A stretch of DNA of 64,000 nt, taken from NCBI GenBank assembly GCA_921293015.1, contig OV121082.1:45900971-45964970 (forward strand). The letters are read 5' to 3'. Source of the stretch: Phorcus lineatus (Eukaryota > Mollusca > Gastropoda > Trochida > Trochidae). The number at the start of each line of letters is the position of its first letter. The first letter of the stretch is position 1. Below the pieces are notes generated by a model. That model made no database searches, was not told where the DNA came from, and saw nothing but the letters and a program-made list of their open reading frames with translations. The translations under genes were made by a program, and so were the position numbers. Shown one piece after another: positions 59,201-64,000 of this stretch.

Positions 59201-62200
59201 GTCGGAGAGCGGTTCATACCTATCGGAGCGAAGGTGGCTGAGCACGACAGCTAAGTCCCACTTGGGTGGACGAAGGTTAGTCCTGCCGTCCCACTTGAGG
59301 ACCGACACATCTAAACCCGGCGACCTCTTCTTAAGTACAGAGAGGACGAAACCCCGTTGAGCACAGAAGGGCTGGCCACCAGGGGGCGACCAGAAGAAGT
59401 CAAAAGACCCGAGTTGTCCCTATCTTGGCTACCACCTGAGAGAGGATGGCTGGCGGCGGAAAAGCCTAGGCGTCCATCCCCTCCCACCCTAACGAGATCC
59501 CGTCTAAGGTCATCGCTTGAGGGTCTGGTACTGGGGAGACATAAGTCGGTAGCTGATGATTGAGACACGTCGCGATTCAGTTGCCACTCCGTTGGGGGAG
59601 GGGCATCGGGTCGCGACAGCGCGTCCGCCAAGATGTTCTTGGCCCCTGGAATGTGGACTGCTCGGATGTCCAGCTCCATATCGTCCACCAGCTCGAAGAG
59701 TCGGAGCGACACGCGAAGCAGAGACTGGGCCTTCGTGGACCCCTGCTTGTTTATTGACCAAGCAGCCGCTGCACTGTCCATGTGGACTAGTAGACAGGGG
59801 CTTCACAGGGGGACTAGCCAATGTTGAATGGCTAGGCGGACTGCGTCCAACTTGAGGACGTTGATGTGCGAGTTCTTCTCTAACTGAGACCAGACTCCCG
59901 CCACCCGCTCATTACCCAGATGCGCCCCCACCCCTGAGTGAAGGGGTCTACGAACAGGTGAGCTGAGGGGGGACGAGGCCGAAGAGAAACCCCGGAGAAA
60001 ACACTCTCGTCTACCCGCCCCAAGCTAGGAAGCGTTGCAGATCTGGAGTCAGAGCTATGGCGTGACGACACCACGCCTCCCTGATGTGGGAGCTCAGGAA
60101 CACCTGTAACGGGCAGAGGAATAACCTCCCCCTCAGGTCCTGATCTGATGTTAGCAACCCCAACACTCTCTGCCACTGATGTAGGGAGAGTGACGCATCG
60201 AGAGTGCGATCCATTAACCAATTGTAACGAGCCATCCGTTCCCTTGTTACGAACCATCGGAACAGCTTAGTGTCTAGGAAAGCCCCTAGGAACTTCTGAC
60301 GAGTCGCCGGGATCAAGTCCGACTTCTCTAAGTTCACCTACCAGAACGACGGGAGAACGGTTGTGAGCGAGCCCATCGTTCCAATGTTCCAAGGTTAGTT
60401 GGAGCCAGTCCCGTGACAAGGGACGCTCCCTTGGAGCACTGGTAAGAGGAGGAGGAGACGAGACGGGAATGCGGAAGCCCTGACGCAGTATTCGACAAAC
60501 GAACGGTTCTAAACCTAACTGCTCCCAGTCGCTGACAAAGTACTGAAGCCGACCCCCCACCGACGGAACGAGCGGAGGAGGAAGCTGAGGGTGTGACCAC
60601 GAGTCACTTCCTCCGCTTCCCCTTCTGAGGGGTACGGCCTTCGGCACCAGGATGGGGGGACTTGGGAGATTGCTAACTTATGGATTCGCGGCCACGACCT
60701 CCCCGCCGAAAGTCAGTCCTGGCTTCCTTAGGGGTAGATTGACCCTGCCCATGACCCTGATGGTAGTTAGCCGCCGTACGTTTGTGCGTCTTCTAACTCC
60801 ACGCGAGCCGATTCGTGAGCTCTTGTTGTTGAGCCTCCTGTCGCGCTCTAAGTACCTCGGCGATACGACCCTCAAAGAGAAATTCCGAGTTGGCTGGGGC
60901 CTGCCGGAGGAAAGATCTCTGGTCGGGGCAGAACGATGCAAGTGGTTGTCCCTACGCAGACTCGTACCCACTGACGCTAATCGCGACGCCGATAGCATGA
61001 TCTGCGCTAGGTCAACGGCCACATTGCTTTGAGGAGCACCGGGTCACCCGGCTCAATGTCTGCCCGCTTGGCTCAGTTGAGCATCGCCTGACAGGTGAAC
61101 GTCACATGATTCCCCAACCCCAACACTGTGCGAGCCTCTCTGTCGAGATGCGTGAGCTATGCATCAGTAACGCGATAGGGTGCGTCGGGGGAAATCAAGC
61201 GAGGCGAACCCTGATCGAGAGCAGGCGGGACAAGTTGAAAGGGAGCCGGATGCAGTGGTAACTGACGCCGGCGCTTGTCAGACACTACTAACAGTGGTAG
61301 CAGACGGTTAGGATCAGCAGACGAGATGACATGCTCCATATCCTCCGCGGCGTCCAGCAGGAGCCTGTAAGGAGGAAGAGCGAGTCGCATGGGAGGTGTG
61401 TCCCCATCACCACTAAATGAAGCCCTCCTGGCCACCGATGAGCGAGGTCCGGAGGGTCCGACTATCGTAGCGTCAGACTACCGGAGGGTCCGACTATCGT
61501 AGGGTCCGACTATCGTAGGGTCAGACTACCGGAGGGTCCGAAATCGAAGCACCCCCGAAGACGAAAGACTAGTGTCAGACGAAAGTGAAAGCCAACCGAA
61601 GCAGACGACGAGCTGTCGGAAGACCCACATGACACTAGACGACGAAAGAACTGCCGGAGGCCGTACGAACCAAGCAGTCACCCGACGAAGCCGGAGGGCG
61701 GAGGGTGGAGGCCGTACGACCCAAGCAGTCACCCGACGAAGGAGAGAGAAAGCAAGAGACACGAGTTGCACGTGCAGAGCGTGCAGCTTCAAGCTTGTTT
61801 GCGCCCAACCTAGCACATGTCAACAAGGTCACTCACCCACTCAAACCTACAATAAGCAACAAACAAATATAACGCCGAGCGTGTAGATAAGGCGTAAAAA
61901 CAAACCCTTTAATTGAATACGAAGTAAGGTTAGCAAAAGCAAAGAAGAATAACGGTAGAAATGCCCAGAGTCGAGAGCGAAAACATATACAACTGTCTTG
62001 CTCTGCAACTGAGAGGAGAGTGAAGGCTTCTGGGAGTGACGTCACGAGACCACTGACTTACCGCCCTTGGAGGGGGATTTTACGCATCCCTTACTCCACT
62101 AGTTCAAGTTTCGTCTGTGGTAATAAGGTTGAAATAAAGCATGCCTAGAGGAGGCAGGCCTAGTAGGTCTAGTCAACAGATATGTATTTAAATAATAAAA

Positions 62201-62914
62201 CTTTGCTGTACAAGGAAAAGTCCAATGCTTTAATAATTGATCCAAATTTGATGTTACTGAGTAATACACTCACTCCCTTAGTTTTAAATAAACAACCAGT
62301 TAGTCAGATATTCTTAGTACAGAGCTGTCAATTTTATCATTATACATTATAACATACAGACCACATACAGCCCTCATCACGGATTGAGGAAGGACAGTTA
62401 ACAGTCTGATTAAAATCGACCGTGTTCCGAGGAATAAAAGTTTTGAAATATTGACTCGAACGAGATTCGAACGTGCTATATCAGGAGCTGTCCTCTCCAC
62501 AACAGTTTGAAAGCACCCTCCTTACCCGTACTTCTTTTCTGGCTCTTGGAATTACTGTTATGATTATGGTGTGAGCAGGCAATCAGACACCAAGCTGAAG
62601 GGTCGAGTCTGACTGACTGGCCTTGACATGAGGATGATATTTGTTTACCCTGGCTACCGCAAAATGTGTTGTCATTTTTTGGACTGAAAGTGTTCTATGG
62701 CACGTAAGTCAGTGCAAGAGCTCAATAGCCAAACATATATAGGGAAGTGGTTGTCTCAGAAAGACAATGTGGTCTGTGGCCGTATTAGTAAGAGAACAAG
62801 GGGGATAACTCCAACTTACCTCTGCAGCAGCTCCAGGCGTTAGTGTCTTCTTGCACTTGTCACATTTGTGGCATCCCCTGTGGTAGTTCTTACCGAGTGA
62901 CGCCACCTTCTCCG
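56279..62914 (-). CDS. CRIP: CRIP-like single-LIM-domain gene 3, first exon outside the window
   Basis: Exons on the minus strand: 62914-62820 (95 bp, [20 protein letters not shown]), 57666-57609 (58 bp, [19 protein letters not shown]) and 56322-56279 (44 bp, [14 protein letters not shown] then TAG). Lengths and phases are identical to genes 1 and 2 for the shared exons, and splice sites are GT...AG. The first exon, carrying the initial CPxC ligands, was not found between 62915 and 64000, so it should lie beyond the right edge. This copy is closest to classical CRIP1, with HEGKxYC and FGPGGFG. Intron 2 (57667-62819) contains a complete DIRS element, which accounts for most of its 5.1-kb length. 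Confidence 0.87.
57954..58117. repeat. Left inverted terminal repeat of DIRS element 2
   Basis: It begins CTGTTGACTAGACCTACTAG and ends CTTCACTCTC. It is the reverse complement of 62016-62179 over 164 bp. Confidence 0.88.
58176..58265. repeat. Internal complementary region of DIRS element 2
   Basis: 58176-58232 is the complement of the left outer end (57914 inward). 58230-58265 is the complement of the right outer end (62196 inward). The overlap is ATT/AAT. It lies just inside the left repeat, which is the 3' side of this minus-strand element, matching DIRS element 1. Confidence 0.87.
58441..59308 (-). pseudogene. Tyrosine recombinase of DIRS element 2
   Basis: The N-terminal part (59308-59078) reads [13 protein letters not shown] and [17 protein letters not shown], carrying the first catalytic Arg in the usual SxxRxSE context. 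Further on, in one frame, come [15 protein letters not shown] (HxxR, about 58792-58781) and, after an in-frame [16 protein letters not shown] and NHYLRDL with the tyrosine nucleophile at about 58682. All catalytic boxes are recognisable. The TAG and frame breaks between 58935 and 59078 destroy the enzyme. Confidence 0.8.
59311..60647 (-). pseudogene. Reverse transcriptase / RNase H of DIRS element 2, core deleted
   Basis: The RT N-terminus reads [17 protein letters not shown] and PPPLTSAP (about 60570-60435). It runs almost directly into a damaged catalytic region ([16 protein letters not shown], where Y-x-D-D-W would be expected) and then [18 protein letters not shown] (60337 down). The palm segment with motif A is missing, an internal deletion of roughly 100 or more residues by comparison with the other DIRS element. 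The RNase H part shows [16 protein letters not shown] and [16 protein letters not shown] (59781-59600). Several frames are used. Confidence 0.78.
60678..61435 (-). pseudogene. Gag-like ORF1 of DIRS element 2
   Basis: 61435-61157 opens [15 protein letters not shown] and has a Leu/Pro-rich segment. 61022-60678 continues in another frame with [20 protein letters not shown] and an Arg-rich tail. Position, basic tail and the RRD segment fit a DIRS gag protein, but similarity is weak and the frame is broken near 61030-61150. Confidence 0.5.
61451..61741. repeat. Short direct repeats in the 5' region of DIRS element 2
   Basis: A unit beginning GGAGGGTCCGACTATCGTAG repeats at 61451 and 61483 (the second with an extra 16-mer) and in part at 61531. 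A separate 32-bp unit (GGCCGTACGA...CGACGAAG) occurs at 61659-61690 and 61710-61741 with one mismatch. They lie upstream of the gag-like ORF, where a promoter would be expected. Confidence 0.75.
62016..62179. repeat. Right inverted terminal repeat of DIRS element 2
   Basis: Reverse complement of 57954-58117. The outer 17 bases to 62196 are unique to this end and are copied in the internal complementary region. Confidence 0.88.
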
Positions 62915-64000
62915 CTACAACACACAGCGGAGGATTGGGATTAGGTGTACTAAGGATACCGGTATAGATTCCACATGAACTTTTAAACGTGTGAGTCTGT
63001 TAATGATTTCGGGTGCAAAGATGCAGAGATAATGACATGTAGCCAGAATATCTTCTACTAACAATTAGCTCAACACGAATCATACCAGGGGTTCCAATCC
63101 CGCATTTTGCCTCCTATACACTATCGTATAGTATTAACTACAATGAATTATTTTTAAATACTTTTTTTTATTGATGTTCAAAATTAATTTGTTTGATAAT
63201 TTGTTTTTAGATTTTACTGTTGTTATACATATATAGTTTCAATATACGATTTGTGAGTCAGTTAATTTTCTATAATTTTGTTATAAGATTGCTTCATTAT
63301 TATTCATATATAGTTATAGCCCATACACTACTTCCAGGGTATCTATATATTGCATGTAGAATAGAATGCGTTGCATAACAAAGTAGAAAGAGAGAGACAC
63401 GTTTAGTGTTATATGTGAAATATGAGTTCCATATAAGTTCTATGTCAATCGTTGAATAGAGATTGTCCAATAGAGATTGGGCAATCTCTAAGTGAATCCA
63501 TAAGATATAAATCAAATTCCATGTTTTGTTAATAAATTTCATTCTACTGATTGACAATTAGGCCTAAATACACTTAAGCCTTAGAAAGTGATCATGAGTT
63601 TATATGGGTGAAATAGCGACCCAGGCACGAGGCGTTAGCTGTGATATCACCCGCGAGCGGTAGCGAGTCATCTAATATCATAATTAGCATCTACAGCCCC
63701 CCAATATGCACTAAGTTCAAATTGTTTCAATGGAAACCACGTAAAATGAAAATTTAAGAATAACCAAGCAAAAGAAGCAAAAGGCACCACCCAAGCACTA
63801 GATCTAACCACATACCAGGTTCAGTAAAATAATACTCATTAGATTTTTAGATATAGGTTCTGTTTATATATGACAATATGTAGCCGTTATGTTTATATCA
63901 AGTTATCCATTTGCAAGAGTCATATATAGAGATACAAACTCATGTAGTAATACCAGTCTCACAAAATGCATGTAGTCTTATCTGTCTCGTTTAATATGCC
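62915..64000. other. Intron 1 of CRIP-like gene 3, nothing else recognised
   Basis: AT-rich sequence with no ORF of note. A search by eye for a first exon (a CPxCNKEVYF-type segment ending in a donor) found none, so it is presumed upstream of the window. Confidence 0.45.

Larger units (their letters stand above)
57914..62196 (-). mobile_element. DIRS-type retrotransposon 2, perfect inverted ends, broken coding part
   Basis: The element is 4283 bp. The 164-bp inverted repeats at 57954-58117 and 62016-62179 match base for base as far as I compared them. Beyond them the two ends differ (AATAGTACG at 57914; AAATAAT ending at 62196). Both tips are joined in the internal complementary region at 58176-58265, which overlaps at one AAT trinucleotide, as in DIRS circle junctions. 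On the minus strand the order is gag-like, reverse transcriptase, RNase H, recombinase. The coding part is much more GC-rich than the surroundings and carries stops, frameshifts and a deleted polymerase core. Identical ends suggest a recent insertion, although DIRS ends can be rebuilt at each cycle. Confidence 0.88.

Noticed and set aside
59357..59855. Several overlapping plus-strand open frames in a GC-rich stretch
   Set aside because: They are antisense to the RNase H and recombinase parts of DIRS element 2. High GC reduces stop codons on both strands.

Overview
The window is eukaryotic nuclear DNA from an invertebrate animal. The signs are an AT-rich background, spliced genes with GT/AG introns, CR1/L2-type LINEs, tRNA-derived SINEs, THAP-domain DNA transposons and DIRS tyrosine-recombinase retrotransposons. 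A mollusc or another lophotrochozoan is the most likely source, but I cannot name the species from sequence alone. Long runs hold no gene, and much of the recognisable sequence is transposon-derived.

Layout. 1-2.6 kb: two 5'-truncated LINE fragments. 4.1-5.4 kb (minus): an apparently intact single-exon gene for a 408-residue secreted protein with a PAN/apple-like N-terminus. A broken paralogue lies at 31.4-32.4 kb. 8.1-22.9 kb is a transposon cluster. It holds two inverted copies of a THAP-coding, TTAA-flanked (Kolobok-like) element, a decayed DIRS retrotransposon with inverted ends and an internal complementary region, and a 1.56-kb terminal-inverted-repeat element with a 9-bp target duplication. 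23.6 kb: a LINE reverse-transcriptase fragment (minus). 25.25-26.44 kb: a type II membrane, fucosyltransferase-like gene (plus). Four copies of one tRNA-derived SINE lie at 26.7, 31.1, 40.1 and 49.9 kb, three with exact target-site duplications.

The right half carries genes on the minus strand. A class A peptide-type GPCR has two exons at 33.9-35.4 kb, with the intron splitting the Arg codon of the DRY motif. Next comes a tandem array of three single-LIM-domain, CRIP-like (cysteine-rich intestinal protein) genes that I reconstructed exon by exon: 37.8-44.1, 48.4-53.8 and 56.3 to beyond 62.9 kb. Their exons have matching lengths (95 and 58 bp) and intron phases (1, 0, 1), so they are duplicates of one ancestral gene. 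The two genes whose first exon is in view share a 13-base motif plus a TGACGT core upstream of the ATG. The large intron of the third gene contains a second, GC-rich DIRS element (57.9-62.2 kb, minus) with perfectly matching 164-bp inverted repeats and its own internal complementary region. Its coding part is broken.

No CRISPR array, bacterial operon, rRNA gene or functional tRNA gene was seen. The most notable structures are the two DIRS elements whose terminal architecture can be read base by base, the CRIP triplet with its shared upstream element, and the inverted pair of Kolobok-like elements.
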